Origin: Enterobacter sichuanensis
Lineage (GTDB): Bacteria; Pseudomonadota; Gammaproteobacteria; Enterobacterales; Enterobacteriaceae
Reading direction: 5' to 3'
Assembly: GCF_002939185.1 (NCBI RefSeq)
Contig: NZ_POVL01000008.1
Span: forward strand, 46,371 to 110,370
DNA length: 64,000 nt
Shown here: one piece after another, positions 23,126 through 32,514 of the stretch
Numbering within the stretch: position 1 is the stretch's first letter
Layout of the letters: each line of letters starts with the position of its first letter
Translations under genes and position numbers: made by a program
Notes under the pieces: generated by a model
What the model saw: the letters and a program-made list of their open reading frames with translations, nothing else
Databases searched by the model: none
Told to the model about the DNA's origin: nothing

Positions 23126-24316
23126 TTACAGTACGGCGACAATCGCTTCGCACAATGGCGCCATGTTGTCAGGCGTCATGCCCGCAACGTTCACGCGGCC
23201 AGACGCCACGGCGTACACGCCAAACTCTTCACGCAGACGCAGAACCTGCTCTTTGGTCAGGCCGCTGAAAGAGAACATACCGTTCTGTTTGGTGATAAAG
23301 CTGAAGTCGCGGTCAGCACCTTTCTCCGCCAGAGTGTTCACAAACAGCAGACGCATGCGCTGGATACGCTGACGCATATCGTTCAGCTCTTGTTCCCAGA
23401 TGGCGCGCAGCGCATCGTTGCTCAGAATAGTGGCAACAACAGAGGCACCGTGTGCTGGTGGGTTAGAGTAGTTCGCACGGATAACCGACTTCATCTGGCT
23501 GAAGGCACGTTCAGCGGTCTCTTCGTTTGCCGCAACCAGCGTACAGGCACCTACACGCTCATTATACAGACCGAAGTTCTTGGAGTAGGAGCTTGCAACA
23601 ATCAGCTCCTGATGGACGGCTGCGAACGCGCGCAGACCTTCGGCGTCTTCTTCCAGACCACGGGCGAAGCCCTGGTAGGCAAAGTCAAACAGCGGCAGCC
23701 AGCCTTTCTCAACAGAAAGTTTAGCCAGCTGTTCCCACTGCTCAAGCGTTGGATCGATACCGGTTGGGTTGTGGCAGCAGCCGTGGAACAGCACCACGTC
23801 GCCTGCCTGCGCGTCGCTCAGGCTTGCCAGCAGGCCGTCAAAGTCAAGAGAGTGGTTTGCCGCATCATAGTAAGCATATTCGCGCACTTCGAGACCCGCA
23901 GAGTTGAAGACGCTCTTGTGGTTTGGCCAGCTTGGGTTGCTCACCCAGACGCGCTTAACAGAGGTGTTTTTCGCAAGGAAATCCGCCGCCACGCGCAGAG
24001 CACCGGTACCGCCAGGGGTCTGTGCTGTACGGGCACGTTTGTCACTTACAATTGCGCTGCCTTTACCGAACAGCAGCTCCTGGGTGCAGCGACCAAATTC
24101 AGGGATACCATCAATACCGAGGTAGTTTTTGGTGGTTTCATTTTCCAGCAGATACTGCTCAGCTTTCTTGACGCTGGTCAGTACCGGAGTTTTGCCGGTT
24201 TCATCTTTATATACACCAATACCCAGGTTGATTTTGCCAGGGCGGTCGTCGGCACGAAACAGATCGGCCAGGCCCAGAATCGGGTCGGCAGGAGCGGCGG
24301 TAATGTTCTCAAACAT
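23126..24316 (-). CDS. aspC: aspartate aminotransferase AspC
   Basis: PLP-dependent class I aminotransferase interconverting aspartate and oxaloacetate with glutamate/2-oxoglutarate. It has 396 residues, identical in length to E. coli. The PLP lysine lies in [15 protein letters not shown] near residue 246; [11 protein letters not shown] and [11 protein letters not shown] are PLP-binding motifs. It is transcribed leftward and converges on gloC. The promoter should lie in 24317-24440, between the start and the ompF terminator. Confidence 0.98.
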   Translation of the reverse strand: MFENITAAPADPILGLADLFRADDRPGKINLGIGVYKDETGKTPVLTSVKKAEQYLLENETTKNYLGIDGIPEFGRCTQELLFGKGSAIVSDKRARTAQTPGGTGALRVAADFLAKNTSVKRVWVSNPSWPNHKSVFNSAGLEVREYAYYDAANHSLDFDGLLASLSDAQAGDVVLFHGCCHNPTGIDPTLEQWEQLAKLSVEKGWLPLFDFAYQGFARGLEEDAEGLRAFAAVHQELIVASSYSKNFGLYNERVGACTLVAANEETAERAFSQMKSVIRANYSNPPAHGASVVATILSNDALRAIWEQELNDMRQRIQRMRLLFVNTLAEKGADRDFSFITKQNGMFSFSGLTKEQVLRLREEFGVYAVASGRVNVAGMTPDNMAPLCEAIVAVL

Positions 24317-24444
24317 GACGAAGTTCCATTGTGATTACAGAAGTGAAATCCGCTATCAGGTTAACGGTAGATTTACAAAATGCCAACCGTTTGCGACGAA
24401 AAGCGTGCGGCTTTTCAAAAGTCGCTATTATTTTCTGTCGGGCA

Positions 24445-24469
24445 TAAAAAAACAGGGCCGAAGCCCTGT
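24445..24469 (-). terminator. intrinsic terminator of ompF
   Basis: On the minus strand, ACAGGGC TTCG GCCCTGT is followed by TTTTTTT. It lies about 31 bp past the ompF stop. The UUCG-type loop makes it strong. Confidence 0.92.
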
Positions 24470-24500
24470 TCATTAAGCATATAACATAATGGTGTTCTGA

Positions 24501-25589
24501 TTAGAACTGGTAGGTCACAGCCATTGCAACCTGGTCGTCTTTACCGTTCACGATGCCGACGTTACGAGAGTAGTCGGTGTCGTCGATCAGGTTCAGCTGG
24601 TAGTCAACATAGATGTTGAAGTTTTTGTTGAAGTAGTAAGTCGCACCCAGTTCAACGAATTTCTGCAGGTCAGCATCGCCGCCAGAGAAGGTGCCACGCT
24701 GCGCCAGGTTTTTACCTTTAGACTGAACGTAGGACACGGACGGACGCAGACCGAAGTCGAACTGGTACTGAGCGATCACTTCGAAGTTCTGAGTTTTGTT
24801 CGCGAATGAACCGTCAGCTTCACGGGTCATGTTGCGGGTTTCAGCGTAGGTGGTCGCCAGGTAGATGTTGTTCGCGTCGTATTTCGCGCCAACTGCCCAT
24901 GCTTCAGCTTTTTCGCCTTTACCGTCAGCGCTCTGCGCATTAGTACGGTCAGAGTTGCTGTAAGCACCGATCAGGCCGAAACCTTCGCCGAATTCATAGC
25001 CCAGAGAGGTACCGAAGCCGTCACCGTTAGCCGTTCTCACGTCGGTACGCTCGTTTTTACCCTGATACTGTAGGCCCAGGCTCAGACCGTCAACCAGACC
25101 GAAGAAGTCAGAGTTGCGGTAGGTCAGCAGACCAGAGTTACGGCCAGTCATGAAGTTATCAGAGTAGTTAGCCCAGGTCATACCAGAGAAGGATGGGGCC
25201 ATATCGGTATAGGATTCTACATCGTATACGATACCGTAGTTACGGCCGTAATCGATGGAGCCTGCATCACCGGCTTTCAGACCAGCGAACGCCAGACGGG
25301 TACGCTGAGTCTGGTTGCTTTCTGCCTGGCTTGCCAGCGCACGGTATTCCCACTGACCGTAACCGGTCAGCTGGTCATTAATTTGAGTTTCGCCTTTGAA
25401 ACCGATCTGAGCATAGGTTGCGTCGCTGCTGTCAGTGTTGTCACCTGAAGTCACGAAGTCGTGCTCACCTACAACTTTCCCGTACAGATCCAGTTTGTTG
25501 CCGTTTTTGTTATAGATTTCTGCAGCGTTAGCTGCACCGGCTACCAGCAGGGCAGGGATTACCACTGCCAGAATATTGCGCTTCATCAT
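24501..25589 (-). CDS. ompF: outer membrane porin OmpF (Omp35 type)
   Basis: Trimeric 16-stranded general porin for small hydrophilic solutes, including beta-lactams. The start at 25589 ([16 protein letters not shown]) is chosen over an in-frame ATG at 25625 because it begins the classical signal peptide, cleaved after AANA near residue 22. This gives 362 residues, the E. coli OmpF length. Constriction-loop L3 (near [20 protein letters not shown]) and the C-terminal aromatic VTYQF needed for BAM assembly are intact. Surface loops differ clearly from E. coli, as in Enterobacter Omp35. No truncation or frameshift, so permeability should be normal. Confidence 0.95.
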   Translation of the reverse strand: MMKRNILAVVIPALLVAGAANAAEIYNKNGNKLDLYGKVVGEHDFVTSGDNTDSSDATYAQIGFKGETQINDQLTGYGQWEYRALASQAESNQTQRTRLAFAGLKAGDAGSIDYGRNYGIVYDVESYTDMAPSFSGMTWANYSDNFMTGRNSGLLTYRNSDFFGLVDGLSLGLQYQGKNERTDVRTANGDGFGTSLGYEFGEGFGLIGAYSNSDRTNAQSADGKGEKAEAWAVGAKYDANNIYLATTYAETRNMTREADGSFANKTQNFEVIAQYQFDFGLRPSVSYVQSKGKNLAQRGTFSGGDADLQKFVELGATYYFNKNFNIYVDYQLNLIDDTDYSRNVGIVNGKDDQVAMAVTYQF

Positions 25590-25693
25590 TATTGGTTTTT
25601 TTATGACACTCGCCACTGCCGTCAATAAATTCTGTCAATAAATATTTCCGGAACTATTGATGAGAGTTTGGTGTCTTTATGTATCTGACAGGC

Positions 25694-25800
25694 ATCTTTC
25701 CATTCACCGAAGCGTTTCGCTAGCCTCAAAGTGCTACAAATCTCAAGATTAAGTAACAACAAGAAAATATGTGTAACTAAATATGTATTTTTCGGAACTT
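25694..25800 (-). promoter_or_regulatory. ompF promoter with OmpR-binding region
   Basis: Reading leftward, the segment closely follows the E. coli ompF promoter. An AT-rich region with TTAGTTACACATATTTTC and TTGTTACTT (25745-25800) corresponds to OmpR boxes F1-F3. TAGCGA (25717-25722) and AAAGAT (25694-25699), 17 bp apart, are the -35 and -10. The leader before ATG is about 100 nt and keeps the region where MicF pairs in E. coli. The assignment rests on recalled E. coli sequence. Confidence 0.75.
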
Positions 25801-26135
25801 TGTGAACCATCTCAAACTTCAGAACTCGCTGGCGAATTAAACAACAGGGTGTTTCCTATATATATGAATTCCTTATGATTAATTTGGATAAAGGCATTTC
25901 ATATAAACAGACCTTAAACGACTCGCTTTTTCTTATGGCGCAATAAAGACGTCTGGATGGCTTAAAAAGTGGTTGAAATTTGTGCTATTGCTTGAGGGTG
26001 TATTAATCGCAATAAGAATGGGGTTTATTTTTTGTGGCTGGATATTTCACGGAAACAAAACGTAACAGGTAGTGGTTGTGACGGGGAGAAGGTTTAAAGA
26101 TGCTGACTTTACGCTGACGAAAACTGACAATGCAG
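25801..26135. other. AT-rich non-coding region upstream of ompF
   Basis: No gene is supported. The stretch is AT-rich, and short frames on both strands lack ribosome-binding sites and familiar sequence. By position it could hold the distal OmpR site F4 and an IHF site known upstream of ompF in E. coli, but I cannot place them exactly. Confidence 0.5.
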
Positions 26136-26168
26136 AATAAAATAATGGCCAGCATGAGCTGGCCATTT
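26136..26168 (-). terminator. intrinsic terminator of asnS
   Basis: On the minus strand, ATGGCCAGC/GCTGGCCAT with a 4-base loop is followed by TATTTTATTC, 16 bp past the asnS stop. Confidence 0.88.
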
Positions 26169-26181
26169 TCTGTTTTACCGA

Positions 26182-27582
26182 TTAGAAGCTGGCATTACGC
26201 GGAGTACGTGGGAACGGAATCACGTCACGAACGTTCTGAACACCTGTCACGTAAGCGATCAGACGCTCGAAGCCCAGACCAAAACCGGCATGCGGTACGG
26301 TGCCGTAACGGCGCAGATCGCGGTACCAGCTGTAGTCTGCAGGGTTGAGCCCCATCTCTTCCATGCGCGCGTCCAGCACGTCCAGACGCTCTTCACGCTG
26401 CGAGCCACCGATAATTTCACCGATGCCCGGCGCCAGTACGTCCATCGCTGCTACCGTTTTACCGTCTTCGTTAAGGCGCATATAGAAGGCCTTAATGTCT
26501 TTCGGGTAGTTTTTAACAACAACCGGTGCTTTGAAGTGTTTCTCAGCCAGATAGCGTTCGTGCTCAGACGCCAGGTCAACGCCCCAGTAAACCGGGTTCT
26601 CGAACTTCTCACCGCACTTCTCGAGGATCGCCACGGCGTCGGTATAGTCTACCTGTGCAAAATCAGCGGAGACGAAACGCTCCAGACGGGCCACCGCATC
26701 GCTGTCTACGCGCTCAGCGAAGAATTTCATGTCGTCCGGACGCTCTTCCAGCACCGCTTTGAAGACATACTTCAGCATCGCTTCTGCCAGACCCGCGACA
26801 TCGTCCAGGTTAGCGAACGCCACTTCCGGCTCCAGCATCCAGAATTCCGCCAGGTGACGGCTGGTGTTGGAGTTTTCGGCGCGGAAGGTTGGGCCGAAGG
26901 TATAGATTTTGGACAGCGCACAGGCGTAAGTTTCGCCGTTGAGCTGGCCAGAGACCGTCAGGAAGGCTTCTTTACCAAAGAAGTCTTTGTCGTAGTCCAC
27001 TTTGCCTTCTGGCGTGCGCGGCAGGTTTTCGAGATCCAGCGTAGAGACGCGGAACATTTCACCTGCACCTTCTGTATCAGACGCAGTGATCAGCGGAGTC
27101 GAAACCCAGAAGTAACCCTGCTCATCGAAGAAACGATGCAGCGCCTGCGCCAGCGTGTGACGCACACGGGCAACCGCACCAATCAGGTTGGTACGCGGGC
27201 GCAGGTGCGCAACTTCACGCAGGTACTCAATACTGTGACGTTTTGCCGCCATCGGGTAGGTGTCCGGATCTTCAACCCAGCCGGTGACTTCAACGGACGT
27301 GGCCTGAATTTCAAAACTCTGGCCCTGACCCGGTGATGCCACCACAACGCCGGTCACAATTACGGAACAACCCGTTGTCAGGCGCAGAACGTCATCATTG
27401 TAATTGGGCAGAGAATTATTAATGACGGCCTGTACAGGATCAAAGCAGGAACCGTCATAGACGGCAAGGAAGGAGATGCCAGCTTTAGAATCTCGGCGGG
27501 TACGCACCCATCCGCGCACGGTGACTTCGGCGTCAACGGCGACACGGCCCTGGAGTACGTCGGCTACAGGCACAACGCTCAT
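26182..27582 (-). CDS. asnS: asparaginyl-tRNA synthetase AsnS
   Basis: Class IIb aminoacyl-tRNA synthetase charging tRNA-Asn. The start at 27582 ([16 protein letters not shown]) matches E. coli and gives 466 residues; an upstream in-frame ATG at 27627 is rejected. An N-terminal OB-fold anticodon-binding domain (residues 15-110) precedes the catalytic domain. Motif 2 appears as [15 protein letters not shown] and motif 3 as [15 protein letters not shown]. The promoter should be in 27583-27710. Confidence 0.98.
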   Translation of the reverse strand: MSVVPVADVLQGRVAVDAEVTVRGWVRTRRDSKAGISFLAVYDGSCFDPVQAVINNSLPNYNDDVLRLTTGCSVIVTGVVVASPGQGQSFEIQATSVEVTGWVEDPDTYPMAAKRHSIEYLREVAHLRPRTNLIGAVARVRHTLAQALHRFFDEQGYFWVSTPLITASDTEGAGEMFRVSTLDLENLPRTPEGKVDYDKDFFGKEAFLTVSGQLNGETYACALSKIYTFGPTFRAENSNTSRHLAEFWMLEPEVAFANLDDVAGLAEAMLKYVFKAVLEERPDDMKFFAERVDSDAVARLERFVSADFAQVDYTDAVAILEKCGEKFENPVYWGVDLASEHERYLAEKHFKAPVVVKNYPKDIKAFYMRLNEDGKTVAAMDVLAPGIGEIIGGSQREERLDVLDARMEEMGLNPADYSWYRDLRRYGTVPHAGFGLGFERLIAYVTGVQNVRDVIPFPRTPRNASF

Positions 27583-27714
27583 AATATTCTCTCTGTTAAT
27601 AGTCGGAAAAAATAAACACTTGTCCACCCTTATGGGGGATATCTATGTTACCTGCCATCCGCTATCAGACAAGTAAATTTCGCAGTCAAAAGAGAAGATT
27701 TAAGAAATAAATAA

Positions 27715-27741
27715 GAAGAGGGGAGCCAGTTAAGGCTCCCG
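27715..27741 (-). terminator. intrinsic terminator of pncB
   Basis: On the minus strand, GGGAGCC TTAACT GGCTCCC is followed by CTCTTCTTATTTATTT, 8 bp past the pncB stop. The T-tract is interrupted, so efficiency is uncertain. Confidence 0.7.
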
Positions 27742-27748
27742 TGAGCGC

Positions 27749-28951
27749 TTAACTGGCTTTTTTAACCTGGGGGAGATCGAACGCTTCGCGTAACGCGCGA
27801 ACAAACGCTTTGTCATGACAGATGGTTTTGCCCGGGCTGTCGGAGAGCTTCGCCACCGGCTTGCCGTTACATTCCACCAGTTTTATGACGATATTCAGCG
27901 GTTTCACCTGGGGAATGTCGCAGGTCAAACGGGTACCAATCCCAAAGCTCAGGTTCACTCTGGTGTTGAAATGACGGTAGAGCTCAACGGCTTTCGCAAG
28001 ATCGAGGTTATCGGAGAAGACCAGCACTTTGCTCATCGGGTCAATACCCAGCTTTTCGTAATGGGCAATCGCCTTCTCGCCCCATTCAACCGGGTCTCCG
28101 GAATCGTGGCGTAACCCTTGGTAACGCTCGGCGAACTCGGGACCGAAGTCGCGCAGGAAGGCATCCATCGTAATACAGTCGGTGAGGGCGATCCCGAGTT
28201 GATTCGGGTACTCCTCAAGCCAAGCGGCCAGTGCCGCACGCTGGCTGTTAGCCAGGTCGGGGCTTATCTGCTGATGCGCCTGGAACCACTCGTGCGCCTG
28301 GGTTCCCATTGGCGTCAGGTCGAGACGACGGGCCAGGTCGTAGTTGCTGGTGCCCACGAACCACGGCTCCTGCTGCAGACGTTTCACGATCGCCTCCTGA
28401 ACGTCGCGGGAGAAACGGCGACGGGTGCCAAAGTCCATCAGACGGAAGCGGGACATATCCAGCCCTTCAGTCATCGTGGCGAAGCCGGCCAGTTTGTTTT
28501 CCAGCGAGGCAACCGCCTGCGCGACGCCTGTTTCCGGCGAACGGTAGCGGTGGGCCAGCTCGCTGATTACCGCCAGAAGCGGCACTTCCCACATGATCAC
28601 TTCCCGCCACGGGCCTTCAAGGCGAATATCCAGCTTGCCATTATCGTTAACCACGGTCACCTGCTCCGGCTTATAGCGGAAATCGCGCAGCCAGTTCAGA
28701 TAGTCGGTTTTGAAGAAAGGCAGGCCAGAAAGCCACTGATATTCGTCGTCCTGCAGCGTCAGATGCTGCATAGCATCGACCTGTTCACGAATGGAGTCTG
28801 CGTAGATACCGAGCAAGTCGTCGCCACGGCAGCGGAATTCCGCCGCGACATGAACGTCATAGTAATGGTGGAAAACGGCTTGCTGCATATGCAGTTTATA
28901 CGCGTCGGTATCCAGCAACGTATGCAGAACAGGAGAAGCGAATTGAGTCAT
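27749..28951 (-). CDS. pncB: nicotinate phosphoribosyltransferase PncB
   Basis: Converts nicotinate and PRPP to nicotinate mononucleotide in NAD salvage. The start at 28951 ([16 protein letters not shown]) gives 400 residues, equal to E. coli; an in-frame ATG at 28999 lies inside the operator and is rejected. Family motifs include [24 protein letters not shown] and the catalytic-loop region [13 protein letters not shown]. It is the last core gene before the prophage and is intact, so integration upstream did not damage it. Confidence 0.97.
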   Translation of the reverse strand: MTQFASPVLHTLLDTDAYKLHMQQAVFHHYYDVHVAAEFRCRGDDLLGIYADSIREQVDAMQHLTLQDDEYQWLSGLPFFKTDYLNWLRDFRYKPEQVTVVNDNGKLDIRLEGPWREVIMWEVPLLAVISELAHRYRSPETGVAQAVASLENKLAGFATMTEGLDMSRFRLMDFGTRRRFSRDVQEAIVKRLQQEPWFVGTSNYDLARRLDLTPMGTQAHEWFQAHQQISPDLANSQRAALAAWLEEYPNQLGIALTDCITMDAFLRDFGPEFAERYQGLRHDSGDPVEWGEKAIAHYEKLGIDPMSKVLVFSDNLDLAKAVELYRHFNTRVNLSFGIGTRLTCDIPQVKPLNIVIKLVECNGKPVAKLSDSPGKTICHDKAFVRALREAFDLPQVKKAS

Positions 28952-28980
28952 AGGTGCGCAGTAGCATCCTCTCACAGGAG

Positions 28981-29033
28981 CGTTTAGTACAATAAACAAC
29001 TCCGGAGTATACCTTGTTTAGTGATTTATTGAA
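28981..29033 (-). promoter_or_regulatory. pncB promoter with NadR operator
   Basis: CGTTTA-GTACAA-TAAACA at 28981-28998 matches the enterobacterial NadR operator TGTTTA-N6-TAAACA at 11 of 12 positions. A weaker half-matching site, TGTTTA-N6-TATTGA, lies at 29015-29032. On the minus strand a promoter TTCAAT (29028-29033), 16-bp spacer and TATACT (29006-29011) fits, placing the good operator just downstream of +1. NadR repression of pncB is established in Salmonella; the sites here are read from sequence. Confidence 0.75.
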
Positions 29034-29135
29034 CCCCGATCACAACATAAGCGCGTTTAAGGGTCGAGGGCATTTTGTGCCCCGTGTTATATAAATGTAG
29101 CAGTAATGATGCTAACCACTTGAATTTAGGAATTT
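29034..29135. other. probable attL zone between pncB promoter and int
   Basis: The last core element seen is the pncB promoter and the first phage element is the int stop codon at 29136. The core of attL should lie in these 102 bp. No tRNA or tmRNA sequence is present, so the target is intergenic. The core cannot be named without attR or an empty site. Confidence 0.6.
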
Positions 29136-30428
29136 CTACTGTGCTGCTACCTTGCTTTGGGGCAGTGATGGGGCAAAGCGTGAAAGAGCCTGGTTAAGTA
29201 GAGAAACCTGTTCGGCGCTCTTCTCAGACATCCACTTCCCGTACACCTTGTAAACCATCTGAGCATCGGTATGGCCCATTTGAGTGGCTATAAAATTTGG
29301 GTTAGCACCAGCAGACAGTGACCAACACGCGTAGGTGTGTCGTGACTGGTAGGCATTGCGATAACGAATACCTGCACGTTTGATTATCGGTGCCCAAATT
29401 TTATTAATGGAATTAACCGCGTAGTGATATCCTGTACGAGGCCCACGTTTGACGCATTGAGGACTGAATACGAAAGTGCATGGGTGAATGACCGACTGGC
29501 CATACTCCCTCAATTTCACTTCAACCTCATACTGCCGGCCAAGGCGTGTCAATTGGGCCTGATTTTTCAGAGCATCAATAGCTGGCTGAATGAGATAAAT
29601 CACCCTGTCAGTTCCTGCTTCGGTTTTCGGCAGGGTGAACTCATCCGTTTGGGTAAGATTGCGTTTTACAGTGATAGTCCCGGCATGCAGATCGATATCT
29701 TCCCAGGCCAGACCGCACAACTCCCCATGCCTCATTCCGGTATAGACTGCCAGCGACCAGAGATTTTGCATCTGCTGGTGGCCGCAAGCCTGGATGAACC
29801 TGATGAATTCCTCTGTAGTGAGTGGGTCCGGTTCACCCTTCGCTTTCTTGAGGCGGTTAATTCCACTAAACGGATTTTCCTTTGCGTAACCGTTATCCGC
29901 TCCAAACTGGAAGATCTCGGCCATCAGCATCATGTAATTATTCACCGTAGAGGACTTCCTGCCCTTTACCTGAGTCCGGTGATCCTTCTTCATCACATGA
30001 AAACCCGTCAGCAACTCCTTCCTTACATACAGCAAATCCTCAGTGGTTACCGCAGAAACCATTTTGTTTTCGCCGATGCGCGGAAGCATGTTTTTTATGA
30101 TGGATTCATACCGACTCATGGTATTAGAGCTGATCTCCATTCTCTTCAGCTCTGACCATTTATCGGTAAGCTCCAGCACAGTAATTTCCTTACTATCCTG
30201 ACCGAACCGGGCAAGGTTCGGTGAGTCTGGGAATTTTTCAGCATAGTTAAAATTCCCCATTCTTATCGCAAAACAAACTGAAGAACGAAGCTCGCCAGCT
30301 ATCTTACGATTTTTGGCAGTGTCAGGTGCACCGAGGTTTTCCCTTACACGTTTGCCTTTATAAAGAAACCAGATGCGGAGCGAACCGCCGTGGTTTTCGA
30401 CGCCTGTTGGGTATGATGTTAAAGCCAT
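29136..30428 (-). CDS. int: tyrosine integrase
   Basis: Site-specific recombinase for integration and excision of the prophage. The start at 30428 (MALTSYPTGVENHGG) has a strong CAGGAGGGATTA site; an upstream in-frame ATG at 30521 is rejected. It has 430 residues. The N-terminal arm-binding domain of the DUF3596 type (residues 1-75) precedes a core-binding SAM-like domain (80-180) and the catalytic domain. Catalytic residues seen are Arg233 (TGMRHGE), Arg363 (QSRHTYA), His386 (QMGHTD) and Tyr396 (VYGKW). The usual His of HxxR is Tyr360, which I believe is normal for this subfamily. It converges on the pncB upstream region and is the last gene of the leftward operon. Confidence 0.95.
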   Translation of the reverse strand: MALTSYPTGVENHGGSLRIWFLYKGKRVRENLGAPDTAKNRKIAGELRSSVCFAIRMGNFNYAEKFPDSPNLARFGQDSKEITVLELTDKWSELKRMEISSNTMSRYESIIKNMLPRIGENKMVSAVTTEDLLYVRKELLTGFHVMKKDHRTQVKGRKSSTVNNYMMLMAEIFQFGADNGYAKENPFSGINRLKKAKGEPDPLTTEEFIRFIQACGHQQMQNLWSLAVYTGMRHGELCGLAWEDIDLHAGTITVKRNLTQTDEFTLPKTEAGTDRVIYLIQPAIDALKNQAQLTRLGRQYEVEVKLREYGQSVIHPCTFVFSPQCVKRGPRTGYHYAVNSINKIWAPIIKRAGIRYRNAYQSRHTYACWSLSAGANPNFIATQMGHTDAQMVYKVYGKWMSEKSAEQVSLLNQALSRFAPSLPQSKVAAQ

Positions 30429-30472
30429 TAATCCCTCCTGACGTCCAGGAGCATCGACGAGTGTACTGCTTT

Positions 30473-30730
30473 TCATGCTGTCTTCGCACCTGGTTGATTT
30501 TTTTTCTGAGCCTCGATCCACTGATCTACGGCTTTCCTGTTATACATACACTCGCTGGAAGGCTTGGGATTACCATCTGGCGAAATGTGCAGGTACTCTC
30601 GGCCAAGCAGCCATGATTCTTTTCTGGCCCGGGTGATGGTACCGGGCTTGAGCCCGGTAACCGCAATCAGAACTTTTTCGCTAACCCAGTCATTCGGCAC
30701 CAGAAGAACGATATCAGCACTGGTTTGCAT
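30473..30730 (-). CDS. xis: excisionase
   Basis: Small DNA-bending recombination directionality factor that favours prophage excision. It has 85 residues with a winged-helix pattern (WVSEKVLIAVTGLKPGTITR, RKESWLLGREYLHISPDG, YNRKAVDQWIEAQ) typical of the Gifsy/lambdoid excisionase family. It lies immediately upstream of int in the same orientation and overlaps the upstream coiled-coil gene by 17 bp. Confidence 0.9.
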   Translation of the reverse strand: MQTSADIVLLVPNDWVSEKVLIAVTGLKPGTITRARKESWLLGREYLHISPDGNPKPSSECMYNRKAVDQWIEAQKKNQPGAKTA

Positions 30731-31079
30731 GAATCTCCTCCACTTTTTCTTTTGCTATACGCACACACCGCTCAAAAGAAGATGGCGTTACAATTTCGCG
30801 CAGGGCCTTAACCAGAAAATCGCTGTGCTGCTGGTGCAGCTGCAGGTTATGTTCTTTTTCCTGCTGGCGCAGAACAGCCAGGCGGGACATAACGATGCGC
30901 TTCTTTTGCTGTACTGTCCGTCTGGCATTTTCAGCCCGTTTGCGCCAATCAAGATCGGCATCCTGCTTCAGGAGCTGGCCATCTATAGAGATAATGCTTT
31001 CTTCAGCCAGCGCCAGCTGCTCCAGGCATTCGGTAATTGTCTTCAGCGACTCAGTATTGATTTTTGTGCGTTCCATCAT
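30714..31079 (-). CDS. hypothetical coiled-coil phage protein
   Basis: A 121-residue protein, mostly helical and charged. Heptad-like patterns span residues 10-80 (LEQLALAEESI, RKRAENARRTVQQKKRIVM, RLAVLRQQEKEHNLQLHQQ). The start MMERTKIN overlaps the stop of the upstream clamp-like gene (ATGATG/TGA), so it is translationally coupled. No family is recognised. It may dimerise, and partnership with the clamp-like protein is possible from coupling alone. Confidence 0.75.
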   Translation of the reverse strand: MMERTKINTESLKTITECLEQLALAEESIISIDGQLLKQDADLDWRKRAENARRTVQQKKRIVMSRLAVLRQQEKEHNLQLHQQHSDFLVKALREIVTPSSFERCVRIAKEKVEEIHANQC

Positions 31080-31639
31080 TTCAGAACCTCTGAGATTTGC
31101 TCAAAGGCATCTTCCCGCAGTGGCATCAAAGCCAGGAAGGGATTGCCGAAGTATTCATTAATTACCGGGTCGAGCATTATCTGACATGGTGCAGATTTCC
31201 CGAGTGGCTTGAATTTGAGTGCAGCCGATCCAAACATGCGATATGGAAGATCGAGAAGGGTTGAGGAGAACATTGGTAACTCGTCGCATCGCTCAGGCCC
31301 GGGAGTCATCAATTTTTCCAAATCCGGGTAACTGCATTCGATCTTCGCTAATGTCGATGAGCCCACAGCCTTCTCGAATTCATCAAAGTGAATCGCCATC
31401 CAACCATCTTTCAGAAGGTCGATAATCGTCACCTCTGCGTTATCCGGGATATCGCCTTTCAGCAGAAAAACACCGTCAATGTCGGTACTGTCGCCGTGCT
31501 CCATTGATACCATCGCAACCCCGTTACATGCCTGAATGTGGGAAGGGGTGATGCGTACCCCTCGCAGGTAGGTGCGTTCTTCCTTTTCGCTGGCTACGCA
31601 GCATAGGGCGGCGCGGAGAATGTCGGTATAGATGAGCAT
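31076..31639 (-). CDS. DNA sliding-clamp-like (DnaN domain 2-3 pattern) phage protein
   Basis: A 187-residue protein starting at 31639 (MLIYTDILRAAL) after a CGGAGGTAAA site; a longer in-frame start at 31693 is rejected. Read against E. coli DnaN, three blocks fall in the same order. CCVASEKEERTYLRGVRIT then ACNGVAMVSM parallels DVRYYLNGMLF then VATDGHRLAVCSM. CSYPDLEKLM parallels DGRFPDYRRVL. The C-terminal FLALMPLR parallels YVVMPMRL. This suggests the last two of the three clamp domains. Such a subunit would need to trimerise to form a six-domain ring, or act as a clamp mimic. The alignment is by eye and identity is low. It is coupled to the genes on both sides by 1-bp and 4-bp overlaps. 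Confidence 0.6.
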   Translation of the reverse strand: MLIYTDILRAALCCVASEKEERTYLRGVRITPSHIQACNGVAMVSMEHGDSTDIDGVFLLKGDIPDNAEVTIIDLLKDGWMAIHFDEFEKAVGSSTLAKIECSYPDLEKLMTPGPERCDELPMFSSTLLDLPYRMFGSAALKFKPLGKSAPCQIMLDPVINEYFGNPFLALMPLREDAFEQISEVLK

Positions 31640-32502
31640 TATTTTACCTCCGGAGTGTAAATGGCTTTGTCGTGGCTGTATTCGCCGTTCCATGTAGCTT
31701 TCATTGGTAGCTCGCCTTTGAGGTAGAGCTGATAAAGTCGGTGCGTACCCTTCAGCAACAGCACAACTTTCTTTTTGGTAAAAGGTTCCTTTCCGACATC
31801 TTTAATCTGAATATCCTGCTCGGTCAGATACTTGTCGCGAGCATAAGATTTAACTCTCCAGCGAGGTTCCTTCTCCGGGTCTGGTTGTTCGTTATAAAGC
31901 CAGCCCCGCAGGAAAGCCCACCAGGTGATTTTGCTGGTGTTAACGCCGTTAAGTGCTTTGCAGAACGCTGGAAGTGTCATGCCTTTGGTAAAGTGCTTTT
32001 CCAGGTTCTCAACCGTGACGCTTAGCGTTTTATTTTCGATGGCAGCAGCTTCGGCGCGCTCTTCTGCTTCGATCACCATCAGCGCCAACTCTTTTCGGCT
32101 AATAGGTATCTGGGCTGCCGGTGCGTTGATCGCGTCACGCTGAGTGAAATAGAAGTCCACCAGGTCCTCGTGATAGCCCCACGCCTGATCGGTTTCCAGC
32201 ATCTTCGCGTGGTTGGCCGCGCCGCGCTCTGTCCAAAGACGTAGACGGGGAGTGCGTTTATCAACTGCCCCTCTAAATGAGGGGGAGTTCTTCAGGGTCA
32301 GTAGTTCTTCGCCTTCAACATCGAAATAATGTTTTCCCTCAACAAAGCGAGTTTGGTTGCGCGAGAAGTTATTGCTGATCATCTTCTCCGTGGCACCATA
32401 CCCCGCCGCCATTTGCTCAGTGGTCACCACCCGCTGGCCGCGATACTCGATGATTTGCAGGTCACGTGCGGCCACCGGTGCCAATTCAGTTTTCATAGCC
32501 AT
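31639..32502 (-). CDS. ORF6N-domain phage protein (antirepressor-like)
   Basis: A 287-residue protein. The N-terminal ORF6N domain (residues 12-110: IIEYRGQRVVTTEQMAAGYG, NNFSRNQTRFVEGKHYF, LWTERGAANHAKML) is a DNA-binding module of phage antirepressor/KilA-N type proteins. The Glu/Ala-rich helix (residues 140-165) is followed by a C-terminal part with WWAFLRGWLYNE and KKKVVLLLKGTHRLYQLYL, which looks like another winged helix. Its stop overlaps the clamp-like gene start by one base (TAATG). A regulatory role is inferred from the domain; the target is unknown. Confidence 0.8.
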   Translation of the reverse strand: MAMKTELAPVAARDLQIIEYRGQRVVTTEQMAAGYGATEKMISNNFSRNQTRFVEGKHYFDVEGEELLTLKNSPSFRGAVDKRTPRLRLWTERGAANHAKMLETDQAWGYHEDLVDFYFTQRDAINAPAAQIPISRKELALMVIEAEERAEAAAIENKTLSVTVENLEKHFTKGMTLPAFCKALNGVNTSKITWWAFLRGWLYNEQPDPEKEPRWRVKSYARDKYLTEQDIQIKDVGKEPFTKKKVVLLLKGTHRLYQLYLKGELPMKATWNGEYSHDKAIYTPEVK

Positions 32503-32514
32503 TTCCGATTTCCC

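Noticed and set aside
23390..24334. 314-codon plus-strand frame opposite aspC
   Set aside because: Shadow of aspC; no domain and no ribosome-binding site.
26290..27336. 348-codon plus-strand frame opposite asnS
   Set aside because: It is antisense to a conserved essential gene, has no recognisable protein sequence and arises from codon bias.
28118..28987. 289-codon plus-strand frame opposite pncB
   Set aside because: Shadow of pncB that runs into its promoter region.
29424..30155. 243-codon plus-strand frame opposite int
   Set aside because: Shadow of int; no recognised sequence.
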